A stretch of DNA of 35,111 nucleotides from the NCBI GenBank assembly GCA_037178625.1, contig JAWZXG010000072.1, positions 1-35,111 of the forward strand. Reading direction: 5' to 3'. The DNA is from Skeletonema tropicum. Its lineage: Eukaryota > Bacillariophyta > Thalassiosirophyceae > Thalassiosirales > Thalassiosiraceae. A program made the position numbers and the translations under genes. Numbering within the stretch: position 1 is the first letter of the stretch; the number at the start of each line of letters is the position of its first letter. Positions 24,562 to 33,665 of this stretch are shown one piece after another. A model generated the notes under the pieces. The model saw only the letters and a program-made list of their open reading frames with translations, was not told the origin of the DNA and made no database searches.

Positions 24562-25639
24562 CACCGCAGAAGAGACCGAAGCGAAACTCAGCAGCGGCAG
24601 CTCAGCAGCTGCTGCCGTACAACCAATAAGCGCAGCGCCGTCAAATTATTCAAGCGACACCAATCAGAATCAGAGCAGCGAGAAAGGAGGCTTGTTTGAC
24701 TATTTAATATCGCGCAAGAAACTACACAGCAATAACAATAACACGCCTCCATCGCCATGTGACAAGAATCCTCGTGATCGTGATGAGCGAATGAAATATC
24801 ATCGACTGGCCAATGCAGCAGCTGGCTCTCAATATTTTGGATCACTTTCAATTCCACTCTTTCAGGATGATAGCGATAGCGACAATGATGACACAAATTC
24901 AAATCAGGTGGCCACGTCGACATTTGCTGCAGCGTCGGCATCATCTTCTTCGTCAGCAGCAGCATCATCATCTTCCTGGTTGAAGACATTTCAAACGAAA
25001 TCTAAATCTGCTGAAAGTAATCCTCAATTGAATTCCGACACTTCCGCCGCTGCCGCCGCCGCAATAGATCAATCATCGTCCTCCTCATCATGGATGAATA
25101 AAGCGTGGCAAACTGTCGACTCGGCAACTGATTGGATATCATCGACTTCTTTCAAGTTACCGTCGAATAATAATAATTCGACTACTGATACAACCAACAA
25201 CAGCCACAGCAGCAACAACAGCTCATCATCATGGTCACTGTCCTCCACTGTATCCAACGCCATATCCTCCATCAGGATAAACAGTCACTTTCACTTGCCC
25301 AATCCATTCAAGGACGATAAGGAATCCATCAATGACAGGTATCACAATATCCATGACAATTCTGCGCTCAACAACCACAACAATCAAAGTAATAATGCCA
25401 ACAATAGCAATAATTTGCTACTTCTACCAAAGATTGCCTCTAGGTTCGAATGGGCCACGAAGCGACGTAACCCCTACCAAGCCGTGATTGGACGAGTCGA
25501 TACGGATTATTATTTGTTATCGGGTCCAGTGAGTAGTTTATGGGGGTTGAGCATGATGTGGCTTCCTACTTGGTTTCGATCGAGTGTTATCGGTGGTGGT
25601 GCATATTCATATTATGAGAGCAAGAGAAGGAACGATTAA
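24554..25639 (+). CDS. S/N-rich orphan protein, reference copy (361 aa)
   Basis: I do not recognise this protein. Residues 1-297 are low-complexity and probably disordered: Ser/Ala/Gln-rich at 1-60, an Asn run at 60-63, a basic patch at 71-84, an acidic stretch at 105-113 (DDSDSDNDD), Ala/Ser tracts at 125-141 and 165-179, and Asn/Ser tracts at 205-226 and 271-287. SSSSW occurs three times, ending at W142, W180 and W227, each followed by a short helix-like segment; W185 and W194 lie in the second. Residues 298-361 look more like ordinary folded sequence, with a basic KRR, Tyr-rich VDTDYYLL, a hydrophobic stretch at 329-341 (LWGLSMMWLPTWF), and a charged end YYESKRRND. No signal peptide is evident. 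The start is the last of three in-line ATGs. A GTGAGT at codon 326 could be a splice donor, which would replace the last 36 residues. Mixed Ser and Asn codons argue for real coding rather than a simple microsatellite. Confidence 0.7.
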   Translation: MSNTAEETEAKLSSGSSAAAAVQPISAAPSNYSSDTNQNQSSEKGGLFDYLISRKKLHSNNNNTPPSPCDKNPRDRDERMKYHRLANAAAGSQYFGSLSIPLFQDDSDSDNDDTNSNQVATSTFAAASASSSSSAAASSSSWLKTFQTKSKSAESNPQLNSDTSAAAAAAIDQSSSSSSWMNKAWQTVDSATDWISSTSFKLPSNNNNSTTDTTNNSHSSNNSSSSWSLSSTVSNAISSIRINSHFHLPNPFKDDKESINDRYHNIHDNSALNNHNNQSNNANNSNNLLLLPKIASRFEWATKRRNPYQAVIGRVDTDYYLLSGPVSSLWGLSMMWLPTWFRSSVIGGGAYSYYESKRRND

Positions 25640-25726
25640 GGATGGATGAAGCAGGAGCGATCATTATTATTTTATATGACAATCAACTGAATAACTTGAG
25701 GAATGATGTACAATGTATGTGTATGT

Positions 25727-25755
25727 GAAGAGAGAGAGAACGAAAGAGAGAGAGG
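25727..25755 (+). repeat. GA-rich microsatellite
   Basis: Two short GA runs separated by AACGAAA lie about 90 bases after the stop codon. In U11 the first run is four bases longer (28399-28416), the expected behaviour of a dinucleotide tract, whether by slippage or by read error. Confidence 0.8.
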
Positions 25756-25826
25756 TATGATAATAGAAGACGTCCCGTTGGTACTTGACTATTACTAGAT
25801 GATACTACTTGACCTCTTTCTCTCCA

Positions 25827-25832
25827 AATAAA
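25827..25832 (+). terminator. Possible poly(A) signal AATAAA
   Basis: A canonical AATAAA lies 188 bases after the stop codon, followed by a T- and GT-rich stretch (25833-25865) such as often accompanies cleavage sites. It is present at the same offset in every unit, though U4 has an extra A here. It overlaps the possible splice-acceptor tract, so at most one reading may be functional. It supports transcription on the + strand and a eukaryotic source. Confidence 0.35.
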
Positions 25833-26033
25833 CCTCTTCCTTCGTATCTTCCGCTGTAGTGGTTGTATCAATGCGATGAGTATTGATTTCGAATCCTCTC
25901 ATTGCGCTGTATCGATTGAAGTCGAGAAAATCTTTTGTCAATGTTGATCGAATCCTTGTTTCAAGCGCTATCGGTTATACCATCATTGCTATAATTCTAT
26001 AATCACAGCTCGTCTCGTCCATAAACTGGCCTT

Positions 26034-26154
26034 GACTCCGCTCGGCAATGACAGTTGTTGCATTCCACAGCAGCGACAACACGAACAATACTGATGGTGG
26101 ACGACGACGACGACATGATCGTCGAGTGGATGGTACTACAAGCCGAGCGGAGTC
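26034..26154. repeat. 13-bp inverted repeat in the spacer
   Basis: GACTCCGCTCGGC at 26034-26046 is the exact reverse complement of GCCGAGCGGAGTC at 26142-26154, with 95 bases between. A related direct copy with one change, GCCGAACGGAGTCGA, follows at 26379-26393. A (GAC)5 run lies between the arms at 26100-26114. The set could form a stem, mark an old insertion, or be a protein-binding site. Confidence 0.6.
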
Positions 26155-26170
26155 GAATATACAATGACAA

Positions 26171-26246
26171 GCAGTATCGTCGGCAACATGCAACATCAGC
26201 TACTCCACACCGCCTAACACGAGCGACGCAGTATCGTCGGCAACAT
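26171..26246 (+). repeat. 19-bp direct repeat pair
   Basis: GCAGTATCGTCGGCAACAT occurs exactly at 26171-26189 and 26228-26246, 57 bases apart. Looser relatives sharing CGGCAATGA and a following TGTTG occur at 26041-26060 and 26351-26370. The spacer thus appears built from shuffled copies of a few short words. Confidence 0.75.
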
Positions 26247-26357
26247 CTCAACCGCATCAGAGAAGAAGGAGTTGGGAGTAGCTGATGATGATGAGGTTGG
26301 GAGTGGATGGTGTTGCTTGTGGTTGCCTCCTGTGGTATGTTGTAATCATCGTCGGCA

Positions 26358-26636
26358 ATGATGCTGTTGGTGGATGAAGCCGAACGGAGTCGACGCCAGT
26401 TGATGTTGAATAGTAAGATGGACGGTAAGGTACATTACACGTGCCAACCTAGCATTGAGATTGAGGACGCTGCATTAAATAGAAGTGTCTTCAGCGAAGC
26501 GTGCGAGGGCCCCTGCCCGAGCTGTGATTATTGTGGATCTTGCCCTCCGTACCGTTTATTAACACCCTCGCCCATAACTATTGTCATGGATTTGGATTTC
26601 ACTGGCATTAAGGTGGTCGCTTTTTTTGGATATTAG
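26358..26636 (+). other. Cys-rich small ORF (92 codons), doubtful
   Basis: ATG-started frame in the spacer. Residues 49-63 or so contain five closely spaced cysteines (CEGPCPSCDYCGSC), which recalls metal-binding clusters. No family is recognised. The cysteine part falls in a GC-rich stretch duplicated in the spacer, and the frame stops just after the T-run at 26621-26627. In U1, where the T-run is shorter, it continues to 123 codons (2183-2554). I lean towards a chance ORF. Confidence 0.15.
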
Positions 26637-26723
26637 GTGTACAATACCGATTGTCATGTTATCGCCGTTCGCCGTTCGTCAAGAAGTGTCTTTTGCGAGG
26701 CCCTCGGCCGAGCTGTGTTTATT
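26481..26723 (+). repeat. Diverged direct duplication with GC-rich palindrome
   Basis: AGAAGTGTCTT...GCGAGG...CCC...CCGAGCTGTG...TTATT occurs at 26481-26532 and again, shortened, at 26682-26723. The second copy includes the perfect palindrome CTCGGCCGAG (26703-26712); the first has GGGCCC. Between them are the T-run (26621-26627) and a GCCGTTC tandem pair (26664-26677). The pair could be degenerate ends of an old mobile element, but no transposase or target duplication is seen. Confidence 0.55.
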
Positions 26724-27226
26724 ATTTTGATAGTAACCATGGTACGAATCAAATCAGCTTCAAAGTAGCTAGTAGCTTTCCAATGGTTGTCATATCGTGT
26801 TTTGATTCAAATTTCGACCTCGGCTGTGAAGTTCTGCATGCAACGCCGGATTTCGAGCTGCTGGTCACTTTCTAGACCCGTTTTTAACCGAGACGATCTG
26901 TGAAAAGTCATCCAATCAAACTCATTACACGCCTAATCGATAGACCTCGATGAGAGCTTTCCAAAATGCCACTGATCGTCTTGATTGGACCGCTAGGAGA
27001 CAAGATATCAAAAGATACGGCTCATGGTGCATCTCGATCTACTGCTCTTGATTTGATGGCTTTTTGATGCGACACAGCAATTCAGATGCCCATCTCTCTC
27101 AAAAAGTTCCGCCAACACTCTCAACGCTCAGCTCTCTAGCTCTTCGCTTAGCTTGACATCTCTCATGTCATTGCTGCAATGTTGTACATAATAATATGAT
27201 AGGAGCATGAGTAGAGATGAGTAGAG

Positions 27227-28312
27227 ATGAGTAACACCGCAGAAGAGACCGAAGCGAAACTCAGCAGCGGCAGCTCAGCAGCTGCTGCCGTACAACCAAT
27301 AAGCGCAGCGCCGTCAAATTATTCAAGCGACACCAATCAGAATCAGAGCAGCGAGAAAGGAGGCTTGTTTGACTATTTAATATCGCGCAAGAAACTACAC
27401 AGCAATAACAATAACACGCCTCCATCGCCATGTGACAAGAATCCTCGTGATCGTGATGAGCGAATGAAATATCATCGACTGGCCAATGCAGCAGCTGGCT
27501 CTCAATATTTTGGATCACTTTCAATTCCACTCTTTCAGGATGATAGCGATAGCGACAATGATGACACAAATTCAAATCAGGTGGCCACGTCGACATTTGC
27601 TGCAGCGTCGGCATCATCTTCTTCGTCAGCAGCAGCATCATCATCTTCCTGGTTGAAGACATTTCAAACGAAATCTAAATCTGCTGAAAGTAATCCTCAA
27701 TTGAATTCCGACACTTCCGCCGCTGCCGCCGCCGCAATAGATCAATCATCGTCCTCCTCATCATGGATGAATAAAGCGTGGCAAACTGTCGACTCGGCAA
27801 CTGATTGGATATCATCGACTTCTTTCAAGTTACCGTCGAATAATAATAATTCGACTACTGATACAACCAACAACAGCCACAGCAGCAACAACAGCTCATC
27901 ATCATGGTCACTGTCCTCCACTGTATCCAACGCCATATCCTCCATCAGGATAAACAGTCACTTTCACTTGCCCAATCCATTCAAGGACGATAAGGAATCC
28001 ATCAATGACAGGTATCACAATATCCATGACAATTCTGCGCTCAACAACCACAACAATCAAAGTAATAATGCCAACAATAGCAATAATTTGCTACTTCTAC
28101 CAAAGATTGCCTCTAGGTTCGAATGGGCCACGAAGCGACGTAACCCCTACCAAGCCGTGATTGGACGAGTCGATACGGATTATTATTTGTTATCGGGTCC
28201 AGTGAGTAGTTTATGGGGGTTGAGCATGATGTGGCTTCCTACTTGGTTTCGATCGAGTGTTATCGGTGGTGGTGCATATTCATATTATGAGAGCAAGAGA
28301 AGGAACGATTAA
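27227..28312 (+). CDS. S/N-rich orphan protein, copy 11, intact
   Basis: Intact 361-codon copy, same translation as 24554-25639 and in the middle of the cleanest run of the array (U10-U12). The leader at 27207-27226 has the two standard upstream ATGAGT starts. Both length changes of this unit are in simple tracts outside the coding region. Confidence 0.7.
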   Translation: MSNTAEETEAKLSSGSSAAAAVQPISAAPSNYSSDTNQNQSSEKGGLFDYLISRKKLHSNNNNTPPSPCDKNPRDRDERMKYHRLANAAAGSQYFGSLSIPLFQDDSDSDNDDTNSNQVATSTFAAASASSSSSAAASSSSWLKTFQTKSKSAESNPQLNSDTSAAAAAAIDQSSSSSSWMNKAWQTVDSATDWISSTSFKLPSNNNNSTTDTTNNSHSSNNSSSSWSLSSTVSNAISSIRINSHFHLPNPFKDDKESINDRYHNIHDNSALNNHNNQSNNANNSNNLLLLPKIASRFEWATKRRNPYQAVIGRVDTDYYLLSGPVSSLWGLSMMWLPTWFRSSVIGGGAYSYYESKRRND

Positions 28313-29905
28313 GGATGGATGAAGCAGGAGCGATCATTATTATTTTATATGACAATCAACTGAATAACTTGAGGAATGATGTACAATGTATGTGTATGTG
28401 AAGAGAGAGAGAGAGAACGAAAGAGAGAGAGGTATGATAATAGAAGACGTCCCGTTGGTACTTGACTATTACTAGATGATACTACTTGACCTCTTTCTCT
28501 CCAAATAAACCTCTTCCTTCGTATCTTCCGCTGTAGTGGTTGTATCAATGCGATGAGTATTGATTTCGAATCCTCTCATTGCGCTGTATCGATTGAAGTC
28601 GAGAAAATCTTTTGTCAATGTTGATCGAATCCTTGTTTCAAGCGCTATCGGTTATACCATCATTGCTATAATTCTATAATCACAGCTCGTCTCGTCCATA
28701 AACTGGCCTTGACTCCGCTCGGCAATGACAGTTGTTGCATTCCACAGCAGCGACAACACGAACAATACTGATGGTGGACGACGACGACGACATGATCGTC
28801 GAGTGGATGGTACTACAAGCCGAGCGGAGTCGAATATACAATGACAAGCAGTATCGTCGGCAACATGCAACATCAGCTACTCCACACCGCCTAACACGAG
28901 CGACGCAGTATCGTCGGCAACATCTCAACCGCATCAGAGAAGAAGGAGTTGGGAGTAGCTGATGATGATGAGGTTGGGAGTGGATGGTGTTGCTTGTGGT
29001 TGCCTCCTGTGGTATGTTGTAATCATCGTCGGCAATGATGCTGTTGGTGGATGAAGCCGAACGGAGTCGACGCCAGTTGATGTTGAATAGTAAGATGGAC
29101 GGTAAGGTACATTACACGTGCCAACCTAGCATTGAGATTGAGGACGCTGCATTAAATAGAAGTGTCTTCAGCGAAGCGTGCGAGGGCCCCTGCCCGAGCT
29201 GTGATTATTGTGGATCTTGCCCTCCGTACCGTTTATTAACACCCTCGCCCATAACTATTGTCATGGATTTGGATTTCACTGGCATTAAGGTGGTCGCTTT
29301 TTTTGGATATTAGGTGTACAATACCGATTGTCATGTTATCGCCGTTCGCCGTTCGTCAAGAAGTGTCTTTTGCGAGGCCCTCGGCCGAGCTGTGTTTATT
29401 ATTTTGATAGTAACCATGGTACGAATCAAATCAGCTTCAAAGTAGCTAGTAGCTTTCCAATGGTTGTCATATCGTGTTTTGATTCAAATTTCGACCTCGG
29501 CTGTGAAGTTCTGCATGCAACGCCGGATTTCGAGCTGCTGGTCACTTTCTAGACCCGTTTTTTTAACCGAGACGATCTGTGAAAAGTCATCCAATCAAAC
29601 TCATTACACGCCTAATCGATAGACCTCGATGAGAGCTTTCCAAAATGCCACTGATCGTCTTGATTGGACCGCTAGGAGACAAGATATCAAAAGATACGGC
29701 TCATGGTGCATCTCGATCTACTGCTCTTGATTTGATGGCTTTTTGATGCGACACAGCAATTCAGATGCCCATCTCTCTCAAAAAGTTCCGCCAACACTCT
29801 CAACGCTCAGCTCTCTAGCTCTTCGCTTAGCTTGACATCTCTCATGTCATTGCTGCAATGTTGTACATAATAATATGATAGGAGCATGAGTAGAGATGAG
29901 TAGAG
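27227..29905 (+). repeat. Tandem unit U11 (2,679 bases)
   Basis: Clean except for four extra bases (GAGA) in the GA tract at 28399-28416 and two extra T's at 29558-29564. The second change recurs in U13 at 34908-34914. The spacer 28313-29905 is otherwise as in U10. Confidence 0.98.
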
Positions 29906-30991
29906 ATGAGTAACACCGCAGAAGAGACCGAAGCGAAACTCAGCAGCGGCAGCTCAGCAGCTGCTGCCGTACAACCAATAAGCGCAGCGCCGTCAAATTA
30001 TTCAAGCGACACCAATCAGAATCAGAGCAGCGAGAAAGGAGGCTTGTTTGACTATTTAATATCGCGCAAGAAACTACACAGCAATAACAATAACACGCCT
30101 CCATCGCCATGTGACAAGAATCCTCGTGATCGTGATGAGCGAATGAAATATCATCGACTGGCCAATGCAGCAGCTGGCTCTCAATATTTTGGATCACTTT
30201 CAATTCCACTCTTTCAGGATGATAGCGATAGCGACAATGATGACACAAATTCAAATCAGGTGGCCACGTCGACATTTGCTGCAGCGTCGGCATCATCTTC
30301 TTCGTCAGCAGCAGCATCATCATCTTCCTGGTTGAAGACATTTCAAACGAAATCTAAATCTGCTGAAAGTAATCCTCAATTGAATTCCGACACTTCCGCC
30401 GCTGCCGCCGCCGCAATAGATCAATCATCGTCCTCCTCATCATGGATGAATAAAGCGTGGCAAACTGTCGACTCGGCAACTGATTGGATATCATCGACTT
30501 CTTTCAAGTTACCGTCGAATAATAATAATTCGACTACTGATACAACCAACAACAGCCACAGCAGCAACAACAGCTCATCATCATGGTCACTGTCCTCCAC
30601 TGTATCCAACGCCATATCCTCCATCAGGATAAACAGTCACTTTCACTTGCCCAATCCATTCAAGGACGATAAGGAATCCATCAATGACAGGTATCACAAT
30701 ATCCATGACAATTCTGCGCTCAACAACCACAACAATCAAAGTAATAATGCCAACAATAGCAATAATTTGCTACTTCTACCAAAGATTGCCTCTAGGTTCG
30801 AATGGGCCACGAAGCGACGTAACCCCTACCAAGCCGTGATTGGACGAGTCGATACGGATTATTATTTGTTATCGGGTCCAGTGAGTAGTTTATGGGGGTT
30901 GAGCATGATGTGGCTTCCTACTTGGTTTCGATCGAGTGTTATCGGTGGTGGTGCATATTCATATTATGAGAGCAAGAGAAGGAACGATTAA
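29906..30991 (+). CDS. S/N-rich orphan protein, copy 12, intact
   Basis: Intact 361-codon copy with the same translation as 24554-25639. Gene and spacer are both unchanged relative to U10, so coding and non-coding DNA look equally conserved. That points to very recent duplication or active homogenisation and leaves selection on the protein untestable from the array alone. Confidence 0.7.
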   Translation: MSNTAEETEAKLSSGSSAAAAVQPISAAPSNYSSDTNQNQSSEKGGLFDYLISRKKLHSNNNNTPPSPCDKNPRDRDERMKYHRLANAAAGSQYFGSLSIPLFQDDSDSDNDDTNSNQVATSTFAAASASSSSSAAASSSSWLKTFQTKSKSAESNPQLNSDTSAAAAAAIDQSSSSSSWMNKAWQTVDSATDWISSTSFKLPSNNNNSTTDTTNNSHSSNNSSSSWSLSSTVSNAISSIRINSHFHLPNPFKDDKESINDRYHNIHDNSALNNHNNQSNNANNSNNLLLLPKIASRFEWATKRRNPYQAVIGRVDTDYYLLSGPVSSLWGLSMMWLPTWFRSSVIGGGAYSYYESKRRND

Positions 30992-32578
30992 GGATGGATG
31001 AAGCAGGAGCGATCATTATTATTTTATATGACAATCAACTGAATAACTTGAGGAATGATGTACAATGTATGTGTATGTGAAGAGAGAGAGAACGAAAGAG
31101 AGAGAGGTATGATAATAGAAGACGTCCCGTTGGTACTTGACTATTACTAGATGATACTACTTGACCTCTTTCTCTCCAAATAAACCTCTTCCTTCGTATC
31201 TTCCGCTGTAGTGGTTGTATCAATGCGATGAGTATTGATTTCGAATCCTCTCATTGCGCTGTATCGATTGAAGTCGAGAAAATCTTTTGTCAATGTTGAT
31301 CGAATCCTTGTTTCAAGCGCTATCGGTTATACCATCATTGCTATAATTCTATAATCACAGCTCGTCTCGTCCATAAACTGGCCTTGACTCCGCTCGGCAA
31401 TGACAGTTGTTGCATTCCACAGCAGCGACAACACGAACAATACTGATGGTGGACGACGACGACGACATGATCGTCGAGTGGATGGTACTACAAGCCGAGC
31501 GGAGTCGAATATACAATGACAAGCAGTATCGTCGGCAACATGCAACATCAGCTACTCCACACCGCCTAACACGAGCGACGCAGTATCGTCGGCAACATCT
31601 CAACCGCATCAGAGAAGAAGGAGTTGGGAGTAGCTGATGATGATGAGGTTGGGAGTGGATGGTGTTGCTTGTGGTTGCCTCCTGTGGTATGTTGTAATCA
31701 TCGTCGGCAATGATGCTGTTGGTGGATGAAGCCGAACGGAGTCGACGCCAGTTGATGTTGAATAGTAAGATGGACGGTAAGGTACATTACACGTGCCAAC
31801 CTAGCATTGAGATTGAGGACGCTGCATTAAATAGAAGTGTCTTCAGCGAAGCGTGCGAGGGCCCCTGCCCGAGCTGTGATTATTGTGGATCTTGCCCTCC
31901 GTACCGTTTATTAACACCCTCGCCCATAACTATTGTCATGGATTTGGATTTCACTGGCATTAAGGTGGTCGCTTTTTTTGGATATTAGGTGTACAATACC
32001 GATTGTCATGTTATCGCCGTTCGCCGTTCGTCAAGAAGTGTCTTTTGCGAGGCCCTCGGCCGAGCTGTGTTTATTATTTTGATAGTAACCATGGTACGAA
32101 TCAAATCAGCTTCAAAGTAGCTAGTAGCTTTCCAATGGTTGTCATATCGTGTTTTGATTCAAATTTCGACCTCGGCTGTGAAGTTCTGCATGCAACGCCG
32201 GATTTCGAGCTGCTGGTCACTTTCTAGACCCGTTTTTAACCGAGACGATCTGTGAAAAGTCATCCAATCAAACTCATTACACGCCTAATCGATAGACCTC
32301 GATGAGAGCTTTCCAAAATGCCACTGATCGTCTTGATTGGACCGCTAGGAGACAAGATATCAAAAGATACGGCTCATGGTGCATCTCGATCTACTGCTCT
32401 TGATTTGATGGCTTTTTGATGCGACACAGCAATTCAGATGCCCATCTCTCTCAAAAAGTTCCGCCAACACTCTCAACGCTCAGCTCTCTAGCTCTTCGCT
32501 TAGCTTGACATCTCTCATGTCATTGCTGCAATGTTGTACATAATAATATGATAGGAGCATGAGTAGAGATGAGTAGAG
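29906..32578 (+). repeat. Tandem unit U12 (2,673 bases)
   Basis: Same length as U10, with no difference detected by eye over its whole length. The spacer is 30992-32578. Confidence 0.98.
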
Positions 32579-33665
32579 ATGAGTAACACCGCAGAAGAGA
32601 CCGAAGCGAAACTCAGCAGCGGCAGCTCAGCAGCTGCTGCCGTACAACCAATAAGCGCAGCGCCGTCAAATTATTCAAGCGACACCAATCAGAATCAGAG
32701 CAGCGAGAAAGGAGGCTTGTTTGACTATTTAATATCGCGCAAGAAACTACACAGCAATAACAATAACACGCCTCCATCGCCATGTGACAAGAATCCTCGT
32801 GATCGTGATGAGCGAATGAAATATCATCGACTGGCCAATGCAGCAGCTGGCTCTCAATATTTTGGATCACTTTCAATTCCACTCTTTCAGGATGATAGCG
32901 ATAGCGACAATGATGACACAAATTCAAATCAGGTGGCCACGTCGACATTTGCTGCAGCGTCGGCATCATCTTCTTCGTCAGCAGCAGCATCATCATCTTC
33001 CTGGTTGAAGACATTTCAAACGAAATCTAAATCTGCTGAAAGTAATCCTCAATTGAATTCCGACACTTCCGCCGCTGCCGCCGCCGCAATAGATCAATCA
33101 TCGTCCTCCTCATCATGGATGAATAAAGCGTGGCAAACTGTCGACTCGGCAACTGATTGGATATCATCGACTTCTTTCAAGTTACCGTCGAATAATAATA
33201 ATTCGACTACTGATACAACCAACAACAGCCACAGCAGCAACAACAGCTCATCATCATGGTCACTGTCCTCCACTGTATCCAACGCCATATCCTCCATCAG
33301 GATAAACAGTCACTTTCACTTGCCCAATCCATTCAAGGACGATAAGGAATCCATCAATGACAGGTATCACAATATCCATGACAATTCTGCGCTCAACAAC
33401 CACAACAATCAAAGTAATAATGCCAACAATAGCAATAATTTGCTACTTCTACCAAAGATTGCCTCTAGGTTCGAATGGGCCACGAAGCGACGTAACCCCT
33501 ACCAAGCCGTGATTGGACGAGTCGATACGGATTATTATTTGTTATCGGGTCCAGTGAGTAGTTTATGGGGGTTGAGCATGATGTGGCTTCCTACTTGGTT
33601 TTCGATCGAGTGTTATCGGTGGTGGTGCATATTCATATTATGAGAGCAAGAGAAGGAACGATTAA
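32579..33665 (+). pseudogene. S/N-rich orphan ORF, copy 13, altered C-terminus
   Basis: Identical to the reference gene through residue 341 (ending MMWLPTWF). An extra T in the T-run at 33599-33602 then changes the tail to SIECYRWWCIFIL and stops at 33643, giving 354 residues. The normal stop remains at 33663-33665. If the possible intron beginning at codon 326 is real, this lesion would lie inside it. A single T-run insertion is equally well explained as a read error. Confidence 0.6.

Larger units (their letters stand above)
25529..25859 (+). other. Possible 331-base intron across the ORF 3' end
   Basis: A consensus-like donor GTGAGT starts at 25529, exactly after codon 325 (phase 0). A pyrimidine-rich stretch from about 25811, interrupted by AAATAAA, ends in CTGTAG at 25854-25859, a convincing 3' splice site. 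Joined in frame, the next exon reads only WLYQCDEY before a stop. The spliced form would therefore swap the 36-residue hydrophobic tail for an eight-residue one. The unspliced frame also looks plausible, so this is an alternative model. Confidence 0.25.
24554..27226 (+). repeat. Tandem unit U10 (2,673 bases), reference copy
   Basis: Clean copy used as the consensus; U12 has the same length and no difference I can see. Offsets from the ATG apply to all units, give or take the local indels: gene 0-1085, possible splice donor +975, GA tract +1173, AATAAA +1273, possible acceptor +1305, inverted-repeat arms +1480 and +1588, 19-bp direct repeats +1617 and +1674, diverged duplication +1927 and +2128, T-run +2067, CCAAT motifs about 315 and 240 bases before the next ATG. 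There is no long ORF in the 1.6-kb spacer on either strand. Confidence 0.98.

Noticed and set aside
24588..24989. 133-codon frame on the - strand inside the gene, present in most units
   Set aside because: It is the antisense shadow of Ser/Ala/Asn tracts, giving Met/Leu/Cys/Tyr-rich nonsense. It is open because simple codon repeats avoid stops in several frames.
25069..25272. 67-codon frame on the - strand rich in Leu and Asp
   Set aside because: Antisense reading of the Asn/Ser codon runs at residues 174-236, with no independent support.
25441..25455. GGTTCGAAT, similar to a tRNA T-arm or B box
   Set aside because: It lies inside the coding sequence, has no acceptor stem or A box around it, and no cloverleaf could be drawn.
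25975..26285. Three overlapping frames of 73-84 codons on both strands of the spacer
   Set aside because: Arg- or Cys-rich readings of CGTCGG and GAC repeats, with non-ATG starts in part; typical chance ORFs.
26651..26875. 74-codon + strand frame in the spacer, repeated in many units
   Set aside because: It starts only at a TTG, has no recognisable motif, and its repetition merely reflects the array.
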